DNA from: Siphonodentalium dalli
Lineage: Eukaryota; Mollusca; Scaphopoda; Gadilida; Siphonodentaliidae
Assembly: GCA_032622095.1 (NCBI GenBank)
Contig: CP136067.1
Span: forward strand, 134,235,990 to 134,299,989
Reading direction: 5' to 3'
DNA length: 64,000 bases
The number at the start of each line of letters is the position of its first letter. Position 1 is the first letter of the stretch. Of this stretch, positions 34,256-45,481 are shown in pieces. Made by a program: the position numbers and the translations under genes. The notes below the pieces were generated by a model that saw nothing but the letters and a program-made list of their open reading frames with translations, did not search any database and was not told where the DNA came from.

Positions 34256-35270
34256 ATTATATATTTTAATTAAAAGTTAGAACGAATATCAAAGGGTGCA
34301 CCTGTCAGATAATTGCGTCTTGAACCGATTTGGCTTGCAACTATTATCGTTGAATATATGACTATTTCTACCTCGTGAATTTGAAAACGAGGCACAACCC
34401 ATATTACCGAAACTGCTGAAGCATGGGGTTACCTACTGTATCGGTACCACGTTGAATCGTGATTGTCATAAACTCGCATTCAAGTAAATGTCTCCATGCG
34501 AACAATCTATAAATACATCGTCGGAGTCTTCTATCATTTAACTGAGTCGAGTCACACTTGTCCAGTTGAACACTTAAACAGTTAATGCCATCGAAAATGA
34601 CATAAACGTGTTTATGCGTTAACTTGACTTGTGTAAGTTGTTGCACACCGCACTTTGTATGAAGCGTGTACAGTTGCGTCACGGTTAACATACAAAATGT
34701 ATCACAACACGTTTGTACATAAAGGGATTCGCCATGTTATAAATTTAATTAAAACAACGACAATGTGGATTTTATATTGTCAGTTTCAACTATGATAGTT
34801 ATTTGTTTAATTATTGTCGACAATATAATGTTGAATTCAGGATCTGCCAAACCTGATGATAAAGGATTCGTCACGCAATGTCCTTGACCGCGTCCGACTG
34901 CTTTAATGCTCGGTAATTATCGCCCTTACTTGGGGTATGGATTCAGTCCCATCATCAATTGTTTGCACACGTGAAACGTATACACAGATACATTGCATTA
35001 TGTTAATCTTGAAAGTGCATCAACGAACTGCACGAAACCACAAACAAATGACATACTTCCTTGTACATGGTCTGCGATTTCGAATATATGCCCAGTAGCG
35101 ACAACAAAATTTCCATTAATTGCATAGTCGTGACTATATGTGAAGAGGCCATTGTATAACAAACAAAACCTGTCATAAAATAAGTTCCACAATCATCACG
35201 AATGTGAACGTCTTTTTTAATGATTTCAAGCGCCACGTACACGCATATATATATTTATATATTTCCATCC

Positions 35271-35278
35271 TATATAAG
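35271..35278 (+). promoter_or_regulatory. TATA box of peptide gene, copy 2
   Basis: TATATAAG, 100 bp before the ATG at 35371, identical in position and context to copy 1. Confidence 0.65.
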
Positions 35279-35370
35279 ATCGTGTAACTCCTTGTCATTT
35301 TTCGTGCGATTGGTGCGATTGGAATATACTTCAAATTCAACCTCACATGTAACTTTGTGATTCTTCCACG

Positions 35371-35883
35371 ATGCGTGTGTTTGCTGTTTTGTGTTTGTTC
35401 CTAACCGCCCTGACTACAATCGGCGGGGTAGCGGTGCCAAAAGGGGGATCACCATTGAATAAGTCAACAACTAATCCTGCATGGCGCATATGTAACGTAG
35501 TGTGCGGTTGGCGATATTGGCGATATCGGTGGGGACATAGGCGAAATTGGAGTTGTTGGTGGGTGTGTAAAGCCGTTAATGGTCGGAAGAAAAGGGTGAG
35601 TCTGTATGAATTGTTTTACGAAATGGATTATCTCATTCAGATACAAAAGTACACACCAGAATGGTTTATTTTTCATCTAGTGCGATATTCAAGAAATATA
35701 AATAGTCGACCGGCAAACGACGGTTAATACATAATTATATAAGAGTCATATACTCTGTTAGATAATACATAATTATATAAGAGTCAGACTCTGTTGTTGT
35801 TTTTTTTGGTTTTTTTTGTTTTTTGTTAGTTATTACCGAGAGTATCAACTGTTATCATTCCACAATCCGCTCGAGTGCGGTAA
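35371..35883 (+). CDS. Secreted four-cysteine Trp/Arg-rich peptide precursor, copy 2 (antimicrobial-peptide-like)
   Basis: Proposed exons are 35371-35595 and 35830-35883, giving 92 residues. The signal peptide differs from copy 1 at one residue in the first 23. The spacer (KGGSPLNKSTTNPAW) is unrelated in sequence. The core keeps CNVVC and CWWVCKA but has sixteen residues between the inner cysteines (GWRYWRYRWGHRRNWS) instead of nine: C-x3-C-x16-C-x3-C. NGRKKR again gives an amidation and cleavage site. The splice donor GTGAGT, T-rich tract and GTTAG acceptor match copy 1, and the second exon adds LLPRVSTVIIPQSARVR. Read without splicing, the frame stays open to 35727, so an unspliced form cannot be excluded for this copy. 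The strong positive charge, aromatic content and likely two disulphides suggest a membrane-active host-defence peptide; this is inference from composition and layout. Confidence 0.75.
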
Positions 35884-36728
35884 TCTGTAACCGAAAAACA
35901 ACACAGTGTGGTTCTATATTTATTACATAACCAAATACAAACAAAAGTGGTACTATTATCGGCTTATCAGATCGAAATTCGTTTGTTTTCCACATACTGG
36001 CTTGCACCTATAATACAACAACGGGTGTGTACTAAAATCGCATACGGTGTTAAGTGGGAATGTTCGGATATTTACTTATTAACTCAGGATGAGTATTGAG
36101 TGAAACAAATGTTAAAAGCGACCAATAAGCTTCAAGTCGTAAGTATTGTATACATATTATGTGTCATAATGTTGTTTATTTATATTAGCACTTAAGTACA
36201 GTTCTCTAATGTTTTTAAACATTACACTATTATACTATCCATCCTATTATATTATACTATGGCTCAAGCTCAACAATGAGCAGATTTAAGTATTTCTGCA
36301 TTTTAATACCCATCACTACTTCAAAATGTGTTTTGTGAGATTTCTTCTTGACATTTTGGCAAATGCGATTGATGTTATATAAACAATAAAAACCAATCTG
36401 GCAATTTCAAATTATAAGACCACTTTCAATAATGTTATGATATGAAACACATTTAACATTTCACTTAATTTATGACTTCAGCTAAAAATCACTTTTTACT
36501 GGTGCAGTTGTTTATGTCCATGGTGTCATGTCTGAAGATCACAGAAGACGCTTAATCATTTATTCTATTAAAGATATTACAAAATTATTTTCATATAGAA
36601 ACCAACCGCTCAGAAACAGTGTTCTTTATATGAAAATGTTCATGTTATGTATGTTGATCAACGGAAAGTTGGGCTGAGATGAGCGGAGATGAGATTCCAT
36701 AATAAATCCCAGGTAACCATAACATCTG
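35884..36728. other. 3' flank of peptide gene copy 2
   Basis: Conserved with 6963-7548 and then directly with 8183 onward, because the copy-1 MITE is absent. The empty TTAA site is at 36465-36468. No gene. Confidence 0.5.
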
Positions 36729-36732
36729 TTAA

Positions 36733-37172
36733 CCGTTTACCCAACAAAACGGCCAAAAACGCCCAAATAAAGCTTCAACAGCCTAAAATATCTTTGGTCT
36801 GTCTCACTAATACCATCCAAATATGGATATCATTGGAACCGGTTCATTGACCACATTGTGATGGTTACAGTTATGCCATGTGCCAATGCATTCTCTTATA
36901 TATGCGAGTCGACCATAGGTCGCCTCGCACATATAAGAGAATGCATTGGCCTTAAACACATTCTTTTTTTAACACTTTTTACCATTTTTTCTTACATTCT
37001 TTAACAATTTTATAATTTTTTCTTACATTTGTTAACAATTTTTATAATATTTTTCTACATTCTTTGACAATTTTATCATTTTTAATATGTGTTAAGCCAA
37101 TGCATTCTCTATGGTCGACTCGCATATATAAGAGAATTTCATTGGCACAGGGTCGTTCTGTTGGGTAAAGGG
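36733..37172. mobile_element. TTAA-type MITE, family M3, with empty sites in the paralogue
   Basis: TTAA (36729-36732) is followed by CCGTTTACCCAACA. The right end reads TGTTGGGTAAAGG followed by TTAA (37173-37176). All three tandem units of copy 1 have one uninterrupted TTAA(CACTGTGGCC) here (near 8454, 9370 and 10301). CC at the termini next to TTAA is the usual piggyBac pattern. Inside are a 67-bp hairpin (36886-36952; CCAATGCATTCTCTTATAT and its complement) and a second, related one (37094-37147), suggesting a nested element. The 440-bp element has no coding capacity. Confidence 0.85.
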
Positions 37173-37289
37173 TTAACACTGTGGCCTACTTCCAGTTGAG
37201 TTTGAGTGAATTGCTTATAACATTTGTTGTATTTTGCTGAAATATGCGGCTGCTTTATTCTTCATTATATCATATGTGGGCATGATGCC

Positions 37290-39411
37290 GTTATATAATT
37301 AAACGAATGCAGAAATAATCGCGTGTATGTCACTTTAAATTTCAAATACATATCATGTACAAATCAATGCGCCAGTTTTAATAAACCTTAATTATAAACA
37401 TTAAACAGTGTATTTAAACAAACACCGCGTTCGGCATAACATGTATACGAACATCGATACCATCGCGATTTTTACACAGTGCTCTGTTAAACACCGCGCG
37501 CGATATATTATTTTTGGCAAATCGTACGAAATTTGGTATTGAATGATTCCATAGGCCTTTTTGGCTTTTAGGGTATAGACCAACCTGACCAAGGACTTGA
37601 TTTATGTGGGAGAATTGGTCTGTCCAATATAGAGTCGTGCGGTTACTGCCGAAACTGCACGTACATAATCACAATTGTTTACATCTGTTAAAGGACCAGA
37701 AGCTCACCTGAGGACATGAAGCCATAAATTTTTTCCATAGGACGAACATCTCTAATTAAACACACAATTTAGGAACCGGACGTAGTAAATCTTTTCCAAA
37801 CAATTGATTCTTGCTGTCTTATCAAGCTCATCAGATTCACGTTTCATAGGTACGCGTTAACAAAATTGGATTAATACGAGTTGTACTAAAATTTACAGTA
37901 CTAGTATACGTGACATGTATGTTTTGTCTCACATATCAGTGTCGCTTTAACAACATCTGATATCGCACAAACAATAAATTATGTTTGTGATAGTGTGTGG
38001 AGACCAAGACATAAGATATATCTTATTAAAATAAGAGAAACACATAACTAATGAACTCAATATAAAGAGCGTTTATATTCAACTCGTTTGGAATCCAATA
38101 GCTGTTAGTGCTTTATATATCATGCATAAATATATATTATATATCTTACTGAATTTTTACTGTTATGGATGGGACAACACCAATACAATTTGGGAAATGT
38201 ATAACTTATATATAAATGCGTGTACCTTTAATTCAGGTACGATATATATGGTAAACTCTATACCCAATATACCGAAGGACGTTGCATGGGACTTTCTTGT
38301 TTATTTTATTTCAACTTTTGACCGATTCTGAAACTGCCTATACAGCAGGTTGCTCTGCCTATCATTAGCTTATGTCAGCTGCCGATGGGCAAGATAAGGA
38401 CCCAAGTGTCATTGGGCATCCCCCTTTACTCACATATGTGGGTCATTTAAAGCTGCGATTAAAACATAACTCAACACAGTGAGTTCCCTCTCATAGTGCA
38501 AAGACAAGAAGCCATTATTTATATATGATGATTTGCTTCTTTTGTGAAATTATTAATTAATTAAGAAGTCCTTTGTACCCACATGAGAAGAGAGGGAAAA
38601 ACGCAAATGTACTGCAGTAAAGTTTTGTCCTGTTCGTATAACTGTTCAGCATATGAGAAACGAAGATGATAATACGTTAAACTCAACATATCCATATCAT
38701 ATGCAATGTATGTATTCTATATGAAAATGTACATACCGGTAATCAAAGGTATACTGAATCTTCACACTACCAAATCAAACAGCCTGATTTGCACCAGTAG
38801 TCTCAAATAATGCTGGGTTGTATTTTGGTATACCGATTATAAACGGTACGAATTTCAATAACACCGTTACCGTCGATTGTTTCTAATCGGCACACCGAAG
38901 TCGCGGTATAGTTGCGGTTTTCGTGAGTATTTTGACATTAAAACCCCATACTACTGCTCAACAATGATTGAAGTCAAGAGTAATTCGAATACTTTGTTCT
39001 GTTTACCAGTAGATACAATTTCAGTTCAGTCATCACGTAGTGCGTACCCTTCTCCAACAATCTACAAAAAGGGTCATGTTGACCTAAGTCGATCTTTATT
39101 TTTGATGGCTCCCGTAGTAACAGTGCGCCACAACAAGTTAGTGCAAACACTTTCACCACGTGCACACGTTGTGCAGTTCTGTGTATTATGTGCCTGTGTA
39201 AACATCGATTTGACATGGTTTAGCGACTGAAATAAAACTAATTTCCAAATTACAATGGCCTTAATTGCGCTTAAGCCTAATTCATATACACTATCACATA
39301 ACTCCCCTCAATTTGAAATGGATGAAGCCACATTACTGTAATTTACTAATGCCAATAACCTACATAAGATTTTACCAATATACCTGAGTTAAGGTACCTG
39401 AAGAATCCAAT
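37290..39411. other. Block A copy 2 non-coding stretch
   Basis: Counterpart of 10890-12596. It contains the insertion 38198-38593. No supported gene. Confidence 0.45.
38198..38593. mobile_element. Copy-2-specific insertion, about 396 bp, possible target duplication
   Basis: Absent from block A copy 1, where GGGAAATGAAAACACGC is continuous (11773-11789). In copy 2, GGGAAA occurs on both sides (38192-38197 and 38594-38599), consistent with a 6-bp target duplication. No TIRs, poly-A or coding sequence are obvious. The class is undetermined. Confidence 0.5.
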
Positions 39412-39708
39412 TCCGTTTAAGATTAAATGTAAAGAACAACGCGTAAGTGTAAATTAGTTGTGCTTAAGCGTAACTCGGACCCATTGTGCTCATATTGTAA
39501 GTGTAAATTATTTATACTTAAGAGTACGTATAAATGAGTTATGCTTAAGCGCAATTCGGACGGATTGTGCTTACAGTGTAAGTGTAAATGATATACATGT
39601 ATAATTAAGAGTAAGTGAATTACGCTTAAGCTTCGTATGTTAATTACTTTAAGTGTAAATGATTTACGATTAAGCGTAAGTAAAATACGCTTAAGTGTAA
39701 ATGTAAAA
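39412..39708. repeat. Palindromic-motif array (CTTAAG type), copy 2
   Basis: Counterpart of 12597-12905 with the same order of motif variants (GTGCTTAAGCGTAACTCGG, TACGCTTAAGCTTCG, AAATACGCTTAAGTG). Confidence 0.75.
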
Positions 39709-40352
39709 ACGGCCTCCCATAATATTATATATACAGGGCATAAAATTATAATTTGAAGTTTAGAATTACCATGTCAATTATGGATATTTCATTTAAATAC
39801 TACATGTAACAACAATTGCAAAATGTCTTTAAACCTAATAGTTTTATTTGACATTTCAGTATACCATACATATGTCCTTTATTGTTTAGCACGTAAACAG
39901 ATCTAAATCAAAATCACAGTCATTCAATGATTGCTAAATATACTTCATTTATTGAACACTGATAATGCTAAACTATCTTATCATTGCACTGCGCCACTAG
40001 CCAATTTTCACTTTTGCGTAAAACTAGAGTGCGCGATGATACTTTTGTGTCCCCTGGCAAAATCTCAAATCGCGGAAGCTTGTGATGTTTCCGGTAAATT
40101 GCACACGCGCAAAACACATCTCCCTGTGCCCTGTACTTTTAAGAGCCAATACAATTTATATAGGTACTACAGCCATAAATAGGTTCTACAGCAATAAAAT
40201 TTAATGCAGTGTGTCACCCCCGAGCTAACTTGTACTCCAGAGTAACTTTATGTTCTATCTAAGTGTGTAATAATTTTGCCATGCTTTCCATGTGAGATTT
40301 TGAATTACTTGTACGAAGCTCATTATATTATATTTAGTTAAATGCATGATCT

Positions 40353-40985
40353 GTGGTCATTAACCTATGGAACGTCGCAGTGACGCGCCATGTTATGGGC
40401 GTTGAACGTCAATGCATTGAGTTAATGACTAATCACCGAACTAGGACAACAAATTGAGTTTGATAGTTAATTTATGAACCCTTAAAATTCTCAAATATAT
40501 CACATGATTTCCGATAGATATCCATTTTCTTGGCGCCAAAATACTATGAGGCGGCAGAGTTCCAAGGCAAACAAGATGGCGTCTATCGACCACATATGAA
40601 TCATTATTATGTCAGCTCTTGCATTTAGCCAATCAGCGTCGATATATAGTGACGGTATATGAACCCATATCAGGTCGGTGACCTAATATGAAATCAATAT
40701 TAGGTGCTTATTTTTTCAGAAACTCATTCGCCTCGAGAATATTTTTGGTGTATTTTTGTGCCAAGAAAGGGGATATCTGTCGGAAATCATTTTCTGTGCA
40801 TTTAAAGACATAGTACCATGTACCAAAACCTGCATCCGATATATTTAAGAAATTCTAAATATTCATAAATTAACTATCAAACTCAACAATTTGTCCACTT
40901 CTGGTAATTAACCATTGACTCAATGCTTTGACTTGCAACGTCTATGACGCGTCACTGTGATGTTACATACGTTAATGGCCATAGC
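40353..40985. mobile_element. Foldback element with about 78-bp inverted ends
   Basis: The left end carries GGTCATTAACCTATGGAACG, GCAGTGACGCGCCATG and CATTGAGTTAATGACT. The right end reads TTAACCATTGACTCAATGC, GACGCGTCACTGTGATGTTA and TTAATGGCCATAGCC, its imperfect complement. A further solo end lies at 45276-45355. The interior is non-coding. It immediately follows the right edge of block A copy 2. Confidence 0.7.
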
Positions 40986-41107
40986 CGACACAGTTATCTT
41001 ACCAAATTACAATACATTAAAGCGAAGATTAATTAAAGGGATATGCTGGATTTTGTCCACTGACATAATAAATACGTCACAGGACGCTTAGTGGTCGGAT
41101 ATGGTGG

Positions 41108-41184
41108 CATGTGAGGCTCAGCGAGATCAATATTAGGCTCGGCCTACGGCTTCCCCCAATAATGATCTCACTTCGCCTCACATG
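41108..41184. repeat. Hairpin with about 30-bp imperfect arms
   Basis: GGCATGTGAGGCTCAGCGAG at the left is mirrored by CACTTCGCCTCACATG at the right, across a short spacer containing CTCGGCCTACGGCTTCC. It marks the join between the inverted-repeat arm and the truncated LINE. Confidence 0.6.
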
Positions 41185-44035
41185 ACAGTGTTCCCTACCA
41201 AAGGGAGAACGACAGAGACCGCGCGATATAAATTAGTAATGGCTGTAATCAAGCGCATTGAAAATTCTTGTCATATAATTAAGAATGAATCAGACTGCGT
41301 GGTCTGGCTACGTATCCCACACAATACACATAGCATAGTGGTAGGCGGGGTGTATGTTCCGACGACAGGTTCGCGTTATGCAAATGACAACTAGGGGATC
41401 GAGATTGGAAATGAAATATATTTTAACTCAAGAACAGCAGAGAGAAAAAAACAATTTTGTTGAGCAGTACGATAATTCTGAGCGCATTCATATCTTGGAT
41501 TGCACATCCTTTTCCGTCGGTGATATCCATGACAATTCGTTCGATTTCGAGCTTAGAAGGCATTCAAAAGACCTGACTAATAATGCAAATGGAAATTCGC
41601 TACTTAGTTTATGCAAGCACGTCGATTGTCACTTGCGTATCATAAATGGACGATATGGCCACGATAAAGGAGTGGGCGATTTTTCGTGTCGGAATTCCAG
41701 TGTGGTTGACTATATGACCGCCTCAAAAGATATATCATGTATGGTTGTCGATTTTGAGGTTCTTGAATTTTCACCGCTCTTTTTAGGCCTTGGGATGAAA
41801 GTAAAGGTGTAGAGTTCTTTCAATAATATATTCGCTGAGAGGGGGACAAAATTTACGACTTACTTGGCACACAAACATGTGATGTATCCGACGTAGGACA
41901 AGATTGTGATGGAATCAGAAATTTATTTATTGATTCCGCTGAATCGGTGTTTGGGCGCTATCGGAAGAATAATCGTGTTCAGACAAAAACAATTAACAAG
42001 CAATGGTTTGATGAGGATTGCAGAAATCAACAGAAGCGTTTTAGAAAAGCACGAATAAAGTATACCCGGAACAAAACTGGCAGAAATAAATGTGTGTTTA
42101 AAGAGGCATATACAAAAATAATAAACCACAAAATTTACAAAAATAATGAAGATTGCATTCGCGATTTACGGTCAAGCACGACGGCTAAAGACTTTTGGAG
42201 AATACTGCGGCAGCATACCACTGGAAATTATAGGGACGATAGTGGGTCACATATACCAATAGAAGAGTTTCTAGAACATTTCAAAGATATTAACGAAACT
42301 ACAGATGATATGACTGATAACATAGATACATTATTGGATGTATGACGAATGTGCCGATGAGGGGCTAAATGACCCAATCAGAGAAACCGAAATTCTTAAA
42401 GTTATCGAATCACTTAAAAATGGCAAGGCAACCGGGCCCGATGAAATCACTAACGAATATATCAAGCAAACACAGTATATAATGATGCCAGTTTATAAAC
42501 ACCTTTTTAGTGCAATACTAGACTGGAAAATATTCAGACATTTGGGGTTCAGGTTTTATACAGCCGATATATAAAAAGAAAGGCGACAGGAGAAATACTC
42601 ACTCCTATCGCGGGATCACTTTATTGAGCTGTATGAGCAAAGTATTATCAGGTGTATTAAACAGCAGACTGCATTCATATTTCGATAAATTGCGTCTAAT
42701 AAATGACAACCAGACTGATAATATGCTCATACTCTATTCGTTGATTGAGATTTATTTGTTGAGAAATAAGAGGTTGTTTTGTTCCTTTATCGATTTAAGA
42801 AAAGCGTTTGATACGGTTTGGAGAAAAGGGTTGATGTATAAACTGTTGAAAAGTAATATTGGAAGGAAAACGTTCAAGATTATCAGAAGTATGTATGATG
42901 GTATTAAATCGTGTGTTAAAAATGGGGACTCCATAACATATGTATTTCCATGCAACATAGGTGTGAGGCCGGGAGTGAGCCTATCACCCTTCCTATTCTC
43001 AATATTTGTAAACGATGTGAAGACTTTCTATCGGACTGTGGTATACCAGGCCTTGATGATATTGGTGATTCGTTTTTCGACCAGTTCGGCGAATACCTTA
43101 AACTGTTGTGCATCCTTTATGCGGATGACACCGTTTTGATGGCCGAGAGCCCAGCTGGTTTGCAAAGGCCATTAAATTCAGTCGCGGATTACACTGAATC
43201 ATGGAGATTAACAGTTAATGTCGATAAAACAAAAATAATGATCTTTTGTAACACAAAGTCAAAAACTGAGTACAAATTCACGATGAATGGGACCAGTGTT
43301 GAAACAGTTGATATGTTCTGTTATCTGGGAGTACAATATTTCCGAAATGGTCGATTATGTAAGGCGGTGCAAAGAATCAGTCAAGTTGGAACGAATGCCA
43401 TGTACGCACTCCTCCATATAATCGGGAAGCTCAACATGCCGTGTCATCTAGCGCTTAGACTGTTTGATACAATGGTTGGACAAATCTTGATGTACGGCAG
43501 TGAATTATGGGGGTACGAACATACCGACAGCTTAGAAATAGTCCATCGAAAATTTATCAAGTATTTATTACGAATGAAAACATCAGCACCAAATTGTATG
43601 GTCTACGGAGAAACGTGAAGATGCCCTATTGCAGTAAACATAAAGGCAAGAATGCTTACAATCTGTTCCAAATTAGCGCATAAACTTTATATTGTTATAA
43701 AAGGCATTGATGGCAGTGCATATGTCCGGGGGAAGTCATTAGGCTGGATCAGCTGCGTAAAAAATAGCTTAGCAAATTTGGGAGCAAATTTGGACTTCAC
43801 AAAAACCACTTGGTCATTTGGAAATAGGAATCTATCGCAAAATACGTAATCAATTATTTGAGACTCAATGGCTCAACTATATCGAAAGCTCTTTGCGAGG
43901 GACATTTTACGGTAGTTTTAAACATGATTTAAGTTTGGAAAGATACCTCATGATTATTCCCCAAGACATGGCATTTTCTATTATAAAGCTAAGAACAGCT
44001 AACCATAGACTCACAATTGAGACCTCTCGGTGGGA
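41182..44035 (+). pseudogene. Non-LTR retrotransposon (LINE) ORF2, degenerate
   Basis: The order of remnants is endonuclease then reverse transcriptase. Endonuclease pieces include SDCVVWLRI and VVGGVYVPTTGS (about 41290-41370), then SLCKHVDCHLRIINGRYG and SSVVDYMTAS (about 41600-41735). RT follows with LKNGKATGPDEITNEYIK (42415), KKGD then SYRGITLLSCMSKVL (42570-42650), CSFIDLRKAFDTVWRKGL (42780), PGVSLSPFLFSIFVND (42970), YADDTVLM (43119) and WRLTVNVDKTKIMIF (43204). After the catalytic core come SELWGYEH, APNCMVYGE and LRTANHRLTIE. The RT catalytic Asp pair survives, but at least four frameshifts or stops break the frame, so it is inactive. The 5' end is missing. Clade is not certain (CR1/L2/Jockey-like organisation). 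It is interrupted at its 3' end by a SINE. Confidence 0.85.
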
Positions 44036-44037
44036 GA

Positions 44038-44332
44038 GGGGGCCCCCGGTGGTCCAGTCGGTAGAGTGCCAGGTGTTTTACGTCGTTACAGGCCGTCCAG
44101 CGCTGACGAAGCTGGTTCGAACCCCGTCATAGGGAGGGTGACCGGAATCGAGTATCTGGGCAAGTTTGTCAGTTCCTTTCCGGGGGTCGGTGGTTTCTAC
44201 ACGCAGTTGAACAATTTCCGGTGATATTAACCCTCTGTGTGGTCTTTCCTCCACCCGTAAAATTGACAACGTCGTGTGTGGCCTAGCGGCTAGAACGACG
44301 ATAAACCATAATAAAACAAAACAAACAAAACA
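44038..44332 (+). mobile_element. tRNA-derived SINE with 13-bp target-site duplication
   Basis: A pol III A-box-like TGGTCCAGTCGG (44050-44061) and a perfect B box GGTTCGAACCC (44114-44124) mark a tRNA-related head. The 3' end is A-rich (ATAAAACAAAACAAACAAAAC). TCTCGGTGGGAGA flanks it at 44025-44037 and 44333-44345. Block C copy 1 has related uninterrupted sequence (CCTCTCGAAGGGAAAATAAC, 4033-4052). This is the clearest recent retroposition in the window. Confidence 0.88.
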
Positions 44333-44617
44333 TCTCGGTGGGAGAAGAACAAAAAGAAAGAAAATACAACAAATAAAGAATCCCAAATATGTCGACTATG
44401 TTTTTAATATGTCGGGGACGAATATCATTTCACTTTAACGTGCGTGCGAGGCACTGACCAACATCCGCTGTAAACACTTACCAAAACTATATCACGAGCA
44501 ACCGAGTAATGGACATTGATCGACTTGCTTCAAAGTGAAGACAGAAACATCTTGCTATATTCACGAAATTAGGATTGACTAAACTAAACGACAAGCCTAG
44601 CTGATGACAAAGACAGC

Positions 44618-45048
44618 GACTATGATGATGATGATGATGACGATGTTGGCGATTACGACAATAATGGTGACAATGACATGCAACCGCGATAACGACGATG
44701 GCAACGGGACGACGATAGCGACGAGACGATGATAACTATGACGATGATGAGGATGATAATGATGTTGTTGACGTCGTTGATGATGGCGATGATAATGATA
44801 ACGATGATGACGATGACGATGGCGACGACGAGAACGATGATGATGATGATGATGATGATGACAAAGATAATGACTATATACATGCTGATGTTGAAACACT
44901 CACGACGATGACGGCGCTAATGATGATGATGGTGATGATGACGACGACGACGACGACGACGACGATGATGGCAATGAGGATGATGATGATGATTACGACG
45001 AAGACGAAGAAGATGATGATGATGATGATGACGAAGAACACGACGAAT
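44618..45048. repeat. GAT/GAC-rich trinucleotide array, copy 2
   Basis: Homologous to 4326-4665 but about 90 bp longer, with a purer (GAC)n tract near 44940-44962. ORFs on both strands are repeat artefacts. Confidence 0.9.
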
Positions 45049-45481
45049 AACACTAAGGACCTCGACCGCCAAACGCAACGGCCATATTAACATTGTGTAC
45101 ATAGCTCTGTATTGCATACAAATTATGATTGAGTGAATAAAGCAATTCACAATTCACACCATATCCGACTACTAAGCGTCCCGTAACGTATTTATTATGC
45201 CAGTGGACAAAATCCAACATATCCATTTAATTAATCGTTGATGTAATTTATTGTAATTCGGTAAGTTACAAGTGTCGTCTATGGCCACTAACTTATGTAA
45301 CGTCACAGTGACGCGCCATGGGCGTTGAACGTCAACGCACTGAGTCAATGGCTAGTCTTTCGGTCAGCATCATAATTATGTTTATTAGCATCCTTGGTAG
45401 CACTTGTGGTAAGGGCGAACCCACACTGTCTGCATTTTTCCTCATTTTTCATCACATTATTAACAGAATATATGAGCTTTG

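Larger units (their letters stand above)
32527..40343. repeat. Segmental duplication block A, copy 2
   Basis: This is the counterpart of 4780-13540 (see that entry). Relative to copy 1 it carries extra DNA at 32632-34255 (including a hairpin element), a TTAA MITE at 36733-37172 and an insertion at 38198-38593. It lacks the two MITEs and the tandem amplification of copy 1. Confidence 0.85.
43565..45150. repeat. Segmental duplication block C, copy 2
   Basis: Counterpart of 3097-4780. Here the LINE is longer, so this copy preserves more of the original element than copy 1 does. Confidence 0.75.
40905..45360. repeat. Inverted repeat of about 200 bp flanking the LINE and block C copy 2
   Basis: The left arm, 40910-41110, reads ...ATGGCCATAGCC, ACCAAATTACAATACATTAA, GGATTTTGTCCACTGACATA, CGTCACAGGACGCTTAGTGG. 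The right arm, 45160-45355, is its imperfect reverse complement (CCGACTACTAAGCGTCCCGT, TTATGCCAGTGGACAAAATC, ATTGTAATTCGGTAAG, GGCCACTAAC). The LINE and GAT array sit between. Either two copies of one element landed in opposite orientation, or a larger element captured the interior. Confidence 0.6.

Noticed and set aside
34725-34740. NF-kappaB-like GGGATTCGCC about 0.65 kb upstream of peptide gene copy 2
   Set aside because: Copy 1 has GGCATTCGCC at the matching place, the site is far from the TATA box, and one near-match in AT-rich DNA is weak evidence.
44040-44130. Possible true tRNA gene
   Set aside because: The A and B boxes are present, but the A-to-B spacing, the lack of a matching acceptor stem, the A-rich tail and the target duplication identify a SINE.
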